From CAZDXJ01 sp050303615 (GTDB lineage: Bacteria > Pseudomonadota > Gammaproteobacteria > Methylococcales > Methylomonadaceae), in NCBI GenBank assembly GCA_050303615.1, contig JBNLCC010000095.1, positions 56,306 through 120,305 on the forward strand: a DNA stretch of 64,000 nt. Direction: 5' to 3'. Position numbers and translations under genes: made by a program. The notes below the pieces were generated by a model. The model was given only the letters and a program-made list of their open reading frames with translations, ran no database searches and was not told the DNA's origin. Shown piece after piece: positions 7,109 to 15,985 of this stretch; the stretch's first letter is position 1; each line of letters opens with the position of its first letter.

Positions 7109-9979
7109 TTACTCGATAAAATCATGCCATATCCGCTCGACTTGAGAACGCATTTCAACATACTCTTCAGCAGAGACGACAGCGCGATTGCCTTGTAATG
7201 TCTCTCTGTGCCCGCGGTCCCGGTAGGTACAATAAGCATGCTTTAATGTTTCCGCTCTCGTTTTGTCGATAAAGCCTTGTTCTTGTAGACTTTCCAGTAA
7301 TCTGACATTATCGGTAAAAGCCACCAATTGCTGATTTTGAGACGCCCGGGCTAAAATATTGAATTGTACTATAAACTCGATATCGGCAATACCGCCTTTG
7401 CTTTGTTTTATATCAAATTTATCCGGCTGCTTGACGGCTAGATTGTCGCGCATTTTTTCCCGCATTTCCCTGACTTCCTGTTTGAGCTTGGCGACGTCCC
7501 TCGGCAGGCTGAGAATTTTATGGCGAATTTGTTCAAATTCCGCTTTGATGGCTTCGTCGCCACTGATGAACCGTGCTCTCACCAATGCCTGATGTTCCCA
7601 GGTCCATGCCTCGTTGCGCAGATAATTTTCATACGCTTTGATATGGCTGACCAGCAGCCCCGAATCGCCGCTCGGCCTCAACCGCATATCGACATCATAC
7701 AATATCCCGCACAGCATGTTGGTATTCAAGATGTGCCTTACTTTCTGTCCCAGCCGGGCATAAAATTGCGAGCAACTGATCGGTTTTCGTCCGTCGGTCA
7801 TCGCATTGCCGTCCGGGCAATCATATAAGAACACCATATCCAGATCGGATCCGTAACCGAGTTCTATGCCGCCGAGCTTGCCGTAACCGAGTACGCCAAA
7901 GCCGGCTACCGGGCGTTTTGCTTCGGGCGGTACGCCGTGTTTGTCGGCAATCAAGCGCCAGGCATGGCGTACGACCTGCTGTAAAATCGATTCGGCTATG
8001 TATGTGAGATAGTCACTGACCACCATAATCGGAATAGCTCCCATAATGTCGGCAGCTGCGACTCGCAATACATGGACTTGTTTGAATTTCCTGAGAGCAT
8101 ACATCAATTGTTCTTCGTCCTGCCATTCGATGGCATTTAACTGCTCGGTCAATTGAGCCTCAAGTGCCTGGCGGCTGAGCGGCTCATAGAGAGTCCGGGT
8201 ATCCAACAGTTCGTCGAACAAAACCGGATAACGTGATAAATAATCACAGATCCACGGGCTAGCCGCTGATAATTTTACCAGTTGTCCCAGCGCCTCGGGG
8301 TTTTCACTGAGCAGTGCCAGATACACGTTACGGCCGGCGACCGCTTCCAATAAAGTCAAAATTCGTTTTAAGGTTTGTTCGGGATGGGTAACGTTCGGCA
8401 GGGTTTCGATTAATTTCGGCATCAATCTGTCTATTACTGCTGCGCCTTTTGCGGTCAGTCGTCTGATCGTCGAGGCGTTTTTAAACCCGGTCAGCAGTGT
8501 CAGCGCTTGCTGAGGATGTTGATAACCCAGCTCTTGCAAATGTTCCAGTAAAACCGGTTCGCCCGCCCTGCCGATCCATACCGACTGGCTTTCCTGATTA
8601 CCGTTTACCTGTTGCGAAACGGAGAAAACGTCATCGAATACGCTTTGCACGAATTGTCGGACAGCGTCGAGTTCCGTTTTGAAATCCTCCCAATTGGCGA
8701 ATCCCAAAGAATAAGCCAGTATCGCCCGGACTTTAGGGTCTGTGGGTAAATCATGGGTTTGTTGGTCCTGATATTGTTGAATATGATTTTCCACGCGGCG
8801 CAAAAAGCAATAGGACGCGATTAACTGCTGCGAGGTTTCTTTTGCGATCGCGCCGAGAGTACCCAGTACTTCAAGAATTTTTAATATTTCCCGCTGCTGG
8901 AGTGATTTGTTCTGTCCGCCCCGGATCAATTGGAAGGCCTGGCCGATAAATTCAACTTCGCGGATGCCACCCGGCCCCAGTTTGACATTCTCCATGCGGT
9001 CTTTGCGCTTCAGTTCCTCGGTAATTTTAAATTTAAGCGTTCTGAGTTCCTCGAAAGCGCCATAATCCAGATAGCGGCGATAGACAAACGGCTGCAACAT
9101 CGCCATTAGTTGGGGGCCGGTATTAAAATCCCCGGCTACCTGGCGTGCTTTAATCATTGCGTAACGTTCCCATTCCCTGGCCTGGGTCTGATAATAAGCC
9201 TCCATGCCGTCAAAGGTCATGACCAACGGACCACTGTCGCCGAAAGGGCGTAAGCGCAGATCGGTTCTGAATACAAATCCGTCGGCTGTTACCTGATCCA
9301 GCACCTTCACCAGACTGCGGCCTAAGCGCGTAAAGAATTCCCCATAAGTCGTCGCCTTACGGTCCTGTAACACGCCGTCTTCAGCATAAGCGAAAATCAG
9401 GTCGATATCTGACGAATAATTCAGTTCCCATGCGCCGAGTTTACCCATGCCGAGCACAACCAGTTGTTGCGGAGTCCCGTCTGCCAATACCGGCGTGCCC
9501 CAGCGGGAGCAGGCCTGCCGGTAAACGAAATCCAGCGCAAACTGTATGCAGGTTTCCGCCAAAACGGTCAGGTCGGTCAGGGTTTCCTTCAATTCCGCCC
9601 AGCCGGCCAGATCACGCCATGCAATACGCACCATTTCCCGACGCCTAAAATGACGCAAAATCGACATTAATTCACTTTCCGCCGCAATATTCTGTTGTTG
9701 CAGAAACGGCATATAGTTTTCTCTGGCCCGGTCGGAAAACAGACGCCTTGAATTGATCAATTCAATCAGCATGGCCGGTTTTTGCAGGCAACTACTGCTG
9801 ACAAATTGGCTGCAGCTCCAGACGTCGGCGAGTGAATTCAATAACTGCTCGTTTTCCGGCAACAACAGACTTTGCTGATTTATTTTTTCCTCAAATTGCA
9901 CCAGAGGGAGTTCAATGCCGGCGCTTAACTCGGCAGGTAAATGAATGAAACGGTCTTGCAGGCGGCGGTATAGGGACAT
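7109..9979 (-). CDS. glnE: bifunctional glutamine synthetase adenylyltransferase/deadenylase
   Basis: GlnE adds AMP to and removes it from glutamine synthetase in response to PII and glutamine, controlling nitrogen assimilation in the cytoplasm. Both nucleotidyltransferase domains are present: GMGKLGAWELNYSSDIDLIF (about residues 177-196, deadenylase half) and GYGKLGGIELGYGSDLDMVF (about 698-717, adenylylating half). Each is followed by an RLRP motif, and GGIREVEF and GGIADIEF mark the two linker/helical parts. With the ATG at 9979 it has 956 residues (E. coli 946); a TTG four codons upstream is also open. Confidence 0.96.
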   Translation of the reverse strand: MSLYRRLQDRFIHLPAELSAGIELPLVQFEEKINQQSLLLPENEQLLNSLADVWSCSQFVSSSCLQKPAMLIELINSRRLFSDRARENYMPFLQQQNIAAESELMSILRHFRRREMVRIAWRDLAGWAELKETLTDLTVLAETCIQFALDFVYRQACSRWGTPVLADGTPQQLVVLGMGKLGAWELNYSSDIDLIFAYAEDGVLQDRKATTYGEFFTRLGRSLVKVLDQVTADGFVFRTDLRLRPFGDSGPLVMTFDGMEAYYQTQAREWERYAMIKARQVAGDFNTGPQLMAMLQPFVYRRYLDYGAFEELRTLKFKITEELKRKDRMENVKLGPGGIREVEFIGQAFQLIRGGQNKSLQQREILKILEVLGTLGAIAKETSQQLIASYCFLRRVENHIQQYQDQQTHDLPTDPKVRAILAYSLGFANWEDFKTELDAVRQFVQSVFDDVFSVSQQVNGNQESQSVWIGRAGEPVLLEHLQELGYQHPQQALTLLTGFKNASTIRRLTAKGAAVIDRLMPKLIETLPNVTHPEQTLKRILTLLEAVAGRNVYLALLSENPEALGQLVKLSAASPWICDYLSRYPVLFDELLDTRTLYEPLSRQALEAQLTEQLNAIEWQDEEQLMYALRKFKQVHVLRVAAADIMGAIPIMVVSDYLTYIAESILQQVVRHAWRLIADKHGVPPEAKRPVAGFGVLGYGKLGGIELGYGSDLDMVFLYDCPDGNAMTDGRKPISCSQFYARLGQKVRHILNTNMLCGILYDVDMRLRPSGDSGLLVSHIKAYENYLRNEAWTWEHQALVRARFISGDEAIKAEFEQIRHKILSLPRDVAKLKQEVREMREKMRDNLAVKQPDKFDIKQSKGGIADIEFIVQFNILARASQNQQLVAFTDNVRLLESLQEQGFIDKTRAETLKHAYCTYRDRGHRETLQGNRAVVSAEEYVEMRSQVERIWHDFIE

Positions 9980-10096
9980 GAGTTGTGGCAAAGCTTAAGT
10001 CGTTAACAAATATGCAGGGATGAAGGTGAATGATACAGCTGTTTAATGTTTAATCCCATGCAGTTCCGGCACGTTATTAAGTTGGCAGCATTTGAT

Positions 10097-11317
10097 TCAC
10101 CGGCGAAAGCGCTCAAATACGGCGAAAAGCAATGTAAATCCGAGCGCTGATCCGATCACCGCCATTGATGCGGACATATTGTTTAATGATTCGGGCGAAA
10201 AAAACAGCATCCCGCCCAGGCCCAACATCATGCAGCCCGATAACAATTTTAACAGTCGGCCTTCCTGTTCGGATAATTTTTTGTTTCCCAAGGTAATCGT
10301 GAAAATGATGACGATCAACATCAGCGGGATAATATAAACGATATTGTAAAAAACCAGATAGAAGTAATATTGTTCGGCGTCCAATTCGTTTAACGTCAAC
10401 ACACGGGTAAAAATCATCGGCAGGCCGGCCGTACATAACAGCTCATAGCTGTTGGCGGTAACGGCCAATATGACTGATGCAAAAAGCATTACCGGCCAGT
10501 GCCCGGCTTGGGTCAGAACCCTGATACGTTGCAATAATTTGGGTTTGGCTGAGTCGGGTATCGACAAGGACACTCCCTGTTTGAACCAGAAAAAGTCTTT
10601 GATATTGATGGCACCGATGACGATGGCAATCAAACCGGCGACGGCAGTGATATAGGCCAATTGTTCGGTTAATAGGAATAGATTCAACCAAGCGGCCATA
10701 AACAGAAAATACATCAAACCCGAAAAAATGACGAAAGTACCGCCGATAGCCACAATTCTCGCACGGTTGCGTTGATGTGCAATTAAACTTAATAAAAAGA
10801 AAAGCACAAAAAACGCGCAAGGATTAAATGCGTCCAGTGCCGCAATGACGACAGTGATCACCGGCAGCGAAAATTTTTGGTCATGAATGTTGCCAAGCAA
10901 GGGTAGTGTTAAATTGTATTCGGCTACGGTCCGGTGCCGATGACAATCAATTAATGCCTGTTGGAGCTGCTGGAGTGTGCGTCCATCCGCAGCGAAACCA
11001 ACCATCATCTGCCCGCAAAAAATGAAGCCGGGAACCGCATTGGCATTCATGCCCAACTGTGCGGCCATATCCATATATCGCCGAACGAAGGAAGGATTAT
11101 CAACTAAATCGTAGCTGTGCAAAACCAGCCAGGGATAGCTTTGCGCTAATGCTTCGACCGCTGGTTTGGCTTCGAGACAATGGGGGCAGCGATGCGACCA
11201 GAAAAAATACAGATCAACGCTCGATGTTTGTTTTTCGTCTGCAAAATCGGCAGATGCAGAGCAAAACAGTAAGCAAAAAAGTAAAACCTTGGAAGTGATT
11301 GGCGTCGGATTCAGCAT
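10097..11317 (-). CDS. thioredoxin-fold domain fused to DsbD/CcdA-like membrane domain
   Basis: A 406-residue envelope protein with an apparent signal peptide (MLNPTPITSKVLLFCLLFCS). Residues ~35-125 form a thioredoxin-like domain with a CPHC active site at residues 44-47 and a VP cis-proline site near 95, followed by FCG. From about residue 155 it becomes a polytopic membrane domain with cysteines in NPCAFF (C167) and LLCTAG (C295), the spacing expected for the redox pair of DsbD/CcdA transporters. It would plausibly carry electrons across the inner membrane to a periplasmic partner; the substrate is unknown. The domain order is the reverse of DsbD, whose C-terminal thioredoxin domain follows the membrane part. 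I used the ATG giving the signal peptide; no strong ribosome site is seen. Confidence 0.75.
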   Translation of the reverse strand: MLNPTPITSKVLLFCLLFCSASADFADEKQTSSVDLYFFWSHRCPHCLEAKPAVEALAQSYPWLVLHSYDLVDNPSFVRRYMDMAAQLGMNANAVPGFIFCGQMMVGFAADGRTLQQLQQALIDCHRHRTVAEYNLTLPLLGNIHDQKFSLPVITVVIAALDAFNPCAFFVLFFLLSLIAHQRNRARIVAIGGTFVIFSGLMYFLFMAAWLNLFLLTEQLAYITAVAGLIAIVIGAINIKDFFWFKQGVSLSIPDSAKPKLLQRIRVLTQAGHWPVMLFASVILAVTANSYELLCTAGLPMIFTRVLTLNELDAEQYYFYLVFYNIVYIIPLMLIVIIFTITLGNKKLSEQEGRLLKLLSGCMMLGLGGMLFFSPESLNNMSASMAVIGSALGFTLLFAVFERFRR

Positions 11318-11500
11318 TGCAATAATTAATAGTAACTTGATTAAAATCTTTCCTTTATTGCTAATCTTATTGGTTCGCGCGCGTAGGCCGGCGATTGCTG
11401 CGTCGATAATAATGAGGTGCAATGGTTTTAAAAACCATCCTGCCTAATGCAAGGTATAATAGTACGCCAAGTTTTAACGTACAGCCGAAATATTATTTTT

Positions 11501-12145
11501 ATGTTCGATTACCAAAAAGAATTTATTCACTATGCGCTGGATTGCGAGGTACTGCGATTTGGTGAATTTCATTTAAAATCCGGACGCCTTAGCCCCTATT
11601 TTTTTAATACTGGGTTGTTCAATACCGGTGCGCGCTTAGGGAAACTTGGTCAATTTTATGCACGCGCTTTACTTGAATCAGGAATGAATCCGGACATTCT
11701 GTATGGTCCGGCCTATAAAGGGATACCCTTAGTCAGCGCCACAGCGATCGCTTATGCAGCGATTAAGCAAGAAGATATTCCGTTTGCGTTCAATCGTAAA
11801 GAGACCAAGGGGCATGGTGAAGGCGGCAACCTAGTCGGAGCCCCATTGCAGGGAGATGTGTTGATTCTTGATGATGTCATTACCGCAGGAACTTCGGTTC
11901 GTGAATCTGTAGCCATTATAAAACAAGCCGGGGCACGGCCTTGTGGAGTCTTAATTGCTTTGGATAGACAGGAGAAGGGCCAAAATGACGTCTCCGCAAT
12001 CCAGGAAGTCAGTGATCAGTATGCGATCCCGGTGACCGCTATTATCAGTTTAGCCGATATTATCCGGTTTTTGGAAATTGACGGGTATGCCGAACAATTA
12101 GCAGCGGTAAAAAAATATCAGCAACAATATGGCGTATTTGTTTAG
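11501..12145 (+). CDS. pyrE: orotate phosphoribosyltransferase
   Basis: PyrE joins orotate to PRPP to make OMP in pyrimidine synthesis. At 214 residues from the ATG at 11501 it matches E. coli PyrE (213). The PRPP-binding loop is VLILDDVITAGTSVRE near residue 120, LKSGRLSPYFFNTGLF is the N-terminal family signature, and NRKETKGHGEGG is the flexible catalytic loop. It stands alone, divergent from the thioredoxin-fusion gene. Confidence 0.95.
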   Translation: MFDYQKEFIHYALDCEVLRFGEFHLKSGRLSPYFFNTGLFNTGARLGKLGQFYARALLESGMNPDILYGPAYKGIPLVSATAIAYAAIKQEDIPFAFNRKETKGHGEGGNLVGAPLQGDVLILDDVITAGTSVRESVAIIKQAGARPCGVLIALDRQEKGQNDVSAIQEVSDQYAIPVTAIISLADIIRFLEIDGYAEQLAAVKKYQQQYGVFV

Positions 12146-12261
12146 CGTTTTATTAATTCGTTTTTTGCAACATTTGCCGTCGTTACTTTCGGCAGCGGAT
12201 CAAGGCAGAATGAAATTAATAGTTAAATTCACAAATCCAAACTATTTTCTGTCCTAGATCT

Positions 12262-12289
12262 TTGACAATTATCACTTTTCAGCTAAGCT
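12262..12289 (+). promoter_or_regulatory. candidate sigma-70 promoter for the cysteine-rich secreted gene
   Basis: A perfect -35 box TTGACA (12262-12267) is followed after 16 bases by TAAGCT (12284-12289), a moderate -10. The next gene on this strand starts at 12451, so the implied leader is about 150 bases. Confidence 0.5.
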
Positions 12290-12299
12290 TTATCGTACA

Positions 12300-12355
12300 G
12301 CTAGATAGTTAGACCAAGTATAAGGTAGTCTCTCTATCTGGCTGAAATATTTCAG
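12300..12355 (+). promoter_or_regulatory. structured 5' leader hairpins
   Basis: GCTAGATAG (12300-12308) pairs with CTATCTGGC (12334-12342) with one G-T pair. Inside it AGAC pairs with GTCT (12328-12331), giving a long hairpin just after the predicted transcription start. The perfect palindrome CTGAAATATTTCAG (12342-12355) follows at once. The leader reaches a good ribosome site (AAAGGGGAAA) before the ATG at 12451. It does not match a riboswitch class I know; a cis-acting control element is an inference. Confidence 0.4.
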
Positions 12356-12450
12356 CTTATGTATGGCCGCCGATGTTGCTCGTCACCCACTGCTGAATTT
12401 TACCAAGCTATCCACACCAAGTTTTTATTATCCATGCAAAGGGGAAAATT

Positions 12451-12867
12451 ATGAAAATCAAATCGATATTAGCGAGTGCGGCATTGTTGTTCTTTTTTTC
12501 TAATATAGCCCATGCGTTTTTACTAACTTCTCAGGAAGGCAGCGCTACCGCTATTGTTGTCTGCTATATGGAAGAATCGGGGAAATACGTCAAAGTTCAT
12601 GAGGCGGATATCTGGGTCAATTTCAACGGGGGTGAGGGTTGGCACATTGATAGTAGTTGTCCCGCATTGAAATGTGAAGGAGACGGTAATGACCCTTGTG
12701 CAGCGTGCCTGAATAATTTACGCGAGGAAGGAATGCAGATTACCGGCCAATCAGGCGGTCCTTATAGTTACCATGCCTCAGGGCCTGACTTCCATTCCAC
12801 TCAATATACTTTAGAAGGGGGATATGAAGCGGCCAAACACTTACAAAAACATTGTGAGGTACAATAA
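12451..12867 (+). CDS. secreted cysteine-rich protein of unknown function
   Basis: 138 residues with a clear signal peptide (MKIKSILASAALLFFFSNIAHA) and a mature part of about 116 residues carrying six cysteines: VVCYM, SSCPALKC, DPCAAC and the C-terminal KHCEVQ. They could form three disulfides in the periplasm or outside. I do not recognise the family. The start is supported by AAAGGGG seven bases before the ATG. The gene has its own promoter candidate, a structured leader and a terminator, so it is a single-gene unit. CAAC is not followed by H, so it is not a c-type haem site. Its own-unit layout and even base use suggest a real gene. Confidence 0.75.
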   Translation: MKIKSILASAALLFFFSNIAHAFLLTSQEGSATAIVVCYMEESGKYVKVHEADIWVNFNGGEGWHIDSSCPALKCEGDGNDPCAACLNNLREEGMQITGQSGGPYSYHASGPDFHSTQYTLEGGYEAAKHLQKHCEVQ

Positions 12868-12933
12868 AATACGTCGTCCATTAAAGGGGGAAAGCTTGTT
12901 AGCGGCGATCACCTTTAACTATGACCTCAATTA

Positions 12934-12966
12934 AACCGTCTTACCGCAAAGGAAGGCGGTTTTTTT
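12934..12966 (+). terminator. intrinsic terminator after the cysteine-rich gene
   Basis: AAACCGTCTT pairs with AAGGCGGTTT (one G-T pair) around the loop ACCGCAAAGG, with the T run continuing to 12966, 67 bases after the upstream stop codon. Confidence 0.8.
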
Positions 12967-13189
12967 GTTGGGTCAATTTACCCGTAACTAATAAAATTAG
13001 TCACATCAAAACAAATTTTGTCATTAAGCAGCACTTTTAGGTCAATACCAAGCAAATTTTGGGCGCTTTATTAATTATTCTATAAATTTATTCTAAAAGT
13101 TCGTGATATATGGTCTACAATTGGGTAACACGATTATGAAACACGCTCCTGCCCTTATTCAGAGCGGAGTTGGTGGTAAAAGGCGAACA

Positions 13190-15163
13190 ATGAGGAATTT
13201 GGAATTTAAAGAACAACTGCACGATTATGCGAAGTGGCGCGATCAACTGGTGCAGGCGATTGAAATGTACCGGGAGTGGCGCAGCCGTTATGGCTTAAGC
13301 GACCCTCAAAGTTTGGATACCCTGTTGAATATTATCAGCGGCCTTAATTCCGATCGAATTACGCTGGCGTTTGCTGCTGAATTTTCGCGCGGAAAAACTG
13401 AACTGATTAATTCCCTGTTTTTTGCCGAAACCGGAATGCGTCTTTTCCCTTCTTCTCCGGGGCGCACGACAATGTGTCCTGCGGAATTGTTTTTTGATGC
13501 GGAAGGCGGAAATTACATTCGCTTACTGAATATTGAAAGCCGGCTGGAAGATTTGTCGTTGGCAGAATTCAAACAGCATCCTGACCGTTGGACTCAAATT
13601 GACCTTGATTACAGTTCACCGACCCAGATGCAGCAGGCATTTAAAGAATTGATTGCGGTAAAGCAAGTCAGGCGGGAAGAAGCCGATAGGTTGGGCTTGT
13701 TCAATGAGCTTGAAGCAGCCGAACAGGGAATTGTCAATCCTGAAACGGTTGAAATTCCTGTCTGGCGGCATGCCATGATCAGCTTCCCCCATCCGTTATT
13801 ACAGGAAGGGTTGTCGATACTCGATACACCGGGCCTGAACGCATTAGGTACAGAGCCGGAATTAACCCTTAGCATGTTGCCAAGCGCCCAAGCAATCATT
13901 TTTGTACTGGCGGCCGATACCGGTGTTACCAAGAGTGACCTGGATATGTGGCGCAATCACGTATGTCGTGCCAGAGGTAATGACCGGCAGGGTTTGGCCG
14001 TGGTGATGAACAAGATCGATTCGATGTGGGACGACCTTGCCGGTGAAGATGGCTATGAATCCTCCATCAGTTCACAGATCAAAAAATCCGCTTCGGTTTT
14101 GGGACTGGATGAAAACTCAATTTTTCCGGTTTCAGCCAAGCAGGCGCTGTTGGCAAAGGTCAAAGCCGATAAGGAATTATTGAAAAGGAGCCGTATCGAT
14201 ACGTTGGAAAATTATCTCTCTGTCGATATTTTGAAGCAGCGCAGGCGAATTTTGATGGATACGGTTAATCGCAATATCGGTTTTCTGGTCAAGGAATCGT
14301 CTACCTTGACCAATGCCAAGTTTCGTAATGCTACAATTCAGTTGGAGGAATTTAAAAAAGTCGATTTTGAAAACCAGGAAATGATCGGCAAATTAATGGC
14401 GGAAACGCGCGATCAGCAAAATCTGTATATGGCAAATGTCGAAAGTTTCCAGGCCAGTCGCAGGGTTTTCAGTGTCCAGGCTAAGATGTTGATCGAGTCG
14501 ATGTCTTCCGAGAGGGTTGACGAAGTGATTAAAAATACCCGCACGGAAATGTTGAAGAGCCTGACCACCTACGGCATGAAGCAAAATATCCGTAAATTAT
14601 TTGACGAATTACGCGATTTGCTGCAGGACACGGTCGATATCACCAACGAAACGCGCCGCCTGGTGAAGGCCATTCATAAAAAATTTCACGATGAGTACGG
14701 TTTTAAGGAAATTGAACCGCAACTGTTTTCCATTAAGCAATATCAGTTCGAATTGGAACAGGTTTTCGAGGAAGGCGAGGCATTCCGTAGTAGTGCACGG
14801 ACTACGATGACCGAACAAAGCGTCGTGGTGCACAAGCTGTATAACACATTAATTGCCAAAGCCAGGCATATACTGAGCCAGGCAAGGCAGGATGCGACAG
14901 TATGGAGCAACAGCGTGTTGACTCCGCTGATGCATCAAATCAAGGATCATAAAACGCAGATCGAAAACCGTTTGCAAATGCTGCGCCGCATCAACGATTC
15001 CAAAGGCAATGTGCAGGAAACTATAACCAAACTGGAGCAGGAGCTGGAGCCGTTGAAAAAACAGCGTATGGAACTGGCAATGATTATCAAGGATATGCGC
15101 CTGGAGCAGTTTGCTTCCGAGGGCAGTGAGAAAAAAACCGAGCCGGAGGCGGCAGTATCATAA
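13190..15163 (+). CDS. dynamin-like GTPase
   Basis: A large GTPase of the bacterial dynamin type, 657 residues from the ATG at 13190 (AAAGGCG lies just upstream; an in-frame ATG at 13136 and a GTG at 13103 are also possible). The G1 loop is AEFSRGKT (about residues 63-70); its first position is Ala instead of the canonical Gly, as in related bacterial dynamins. G3 is DTPG (212-215) and G4 is NKID (274-277). The rest is long helices with coiled-coil character, as in dynamin stalks, ending in a charged tail. I see no obvious membrane segment. Such proteins remodel or tether membranes; the specific role is unknown. It is monocistronic and convergent with trmB. Confidence 0.85.
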   Translation: MRNLEFKEQLHDYAKWRDQLVQAIEMYREWRSRYGLSDPQSLDTLLNIISGLNSDRITLAFAAEFSRGKTELINSLFFAETGMRLFPSSPGRTTMCPAELFFDAEGGNYIRLLNIESRLEDLSLAEFKQHPDRWTQIDLDYSSPTQMQQAFKELIAVKQVRREEADRLGLFNELEAAEQGIVNPETVEIPVWRHAMISFPHPLLQEGLSILDTPGLNALGTEPELTLSMLPSAQAIIFVLAADTGVTKSDLDMWRNHVCRARGNDRQGLAVVMNKIDSMWDDLAGEDGYESSISSQIKKSASVLGLDENSIFPVSAKQALLAKVKADKELLKRSRIDTLENYLSVDILKQRRRILMDTVNRNIGFLVKESSTLTNAKFRNATIQLEEFKKVDFENQEMIGKLMAETRDQQNLYMANVESFQASRRVFSVQAKMLIESMSSERVDEVIKNTRTEMLKSLTTYGMKQNIRKLFDELRDLLQDTVDITNETRRLVKAIHKKFHDEYGFKEIEPQLFSIKQYQFELEQVFEEGEAFRSSARTTMTEQSVVVHKLYNTLIAKARHILSQARQDATVWSNSVLTPLMHQIKDHKTQIENRLQMLRRINDSKGNVQETITKLEQELEPLKKQRMELAMIIKDMRLEQFASEGSEKKTEPEAAVS

Positions 15164-15222
15164 ATAGCGTCGTTAAGTAAAGACGTGTTGTTCGGACTTT
15201 GTGGTCGACAATAGCATGTAAG

Positions 15223-15915
15223 TCATGTTTTTGTGAAGATTAGATCCCATACCCCGTGGCCAAGTTTGATGCCCCGCTTTTCGAATTTGGTCAGCGGGCG
15301 ATAATCGGGACGGCTGACAAATGGATTATTGGTGCCGGTGTTTTGCAACCGCGTATTCTGCTGTAATATTTGCAGCATATGCAGCGCATAATTTTCCCAA
15401 TCCGTCGCGGCATGAAAATAGCCGCCCGGCTTGAGTTTTGCAGTGAGCAGTGCGATAAAATCCGCATTGACGATACGGCGTTTATGATGCCTTTTTTTAT
15501 GCCATGGGTCCGGAAAATACAGGTGTATGCCGTTCAGGGCGTTGTCGCAGATGTTCCGTTGCAGAACCTCGACGGCATCATGGCAAAAAATCCTGACATT
15601 GGTCAGTTCTTTCTGTTCGAGCAGCAACATTAAATGGCCCACGCCGGGTTTATGTACTTCGATACCGATATAATCCAAATGCGGATGAGCTGCCGCCATG
15701 GCAGCCAGGCATTCGCCGTTACCGAAGCCGATTTCTATAAATAATGGCGCATTGCGCCCGAATACCTGATTGAAGTCGTAGGCTAGGCCGGGGTCCAGGC
15801 AATAAGTGTCCCATAGGTGATCAATGGCGTATTGTTGCCCTTGGGTAATCCGCCCCTGGCGGCGAATAAAGCTGCGAATTCGGCGTACGGCAGTAGTTTC
15901 GGAGTTGGAATCCAT
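15223..15915 (-). CDS. trmB: tRNA (guanine-N7)-methyltransferase
   Basis: TrmB methylates G46 of tRNAs using SAM. The SAM site is LFIEIGFGNGECLA, and the family signature YFPDPWHKKRHHKRRI is complete. The C-terminus has the typical TKFEKRGIKLGHGVWDL. With the ATG at 15915 it has 230 residues (E. coli 239); a TTG eight codons upstream is open. It lies 70 bases after the thiS-thiG fusion on the same strand, a common pairing in gammaproteobacteria. Confidence 0.95.
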   Translation of the reverse strand: MDSNSETTAVRRIRSFIRRQGRITQGQQYAIDHLWDTYCLDPGLAYDFNQVFGRNAPLFIEIGFGNGECLAAMAAAHPHLDYIGIEVHKPGVGHLMLLLEQKELTNVRIFCHDAVEVLQRNICDNALNGIHLYFPDPWHKKRHHKRRIVNADFIALLTAKLKPGGYFHAATDWENYALHMLQILQQNTRLQNTGTNNPFVSRPDYRPLTKFEKRGIKLGHGVWDLIFTKT

Positions 15916-15985
15916 AACTTGCAGATGGGTTTGCAACAAAAAGTGTCCGCAACAAACTTTTCGGTTCGTTGCCGATGCAGGTAAA

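Noticed and set aside
12262..12450. Known riboswitch (TPP, cobalamin, c-di-GMP) in the cysteine-rich gene leader
   Set aside because: None of the conserved core sequences of those classes is present.
12720..12740. c-type haem site in the cysteine-rich secreted protein
   Set aside because: The CAAC there is followed by L, not H.
13190..15163. Dynamin-like GTPase as a phage-defence system
   Set aside because: No partner dynamin, nuclease or other defence gene is adjacent; neighbours are housekeeping genes.
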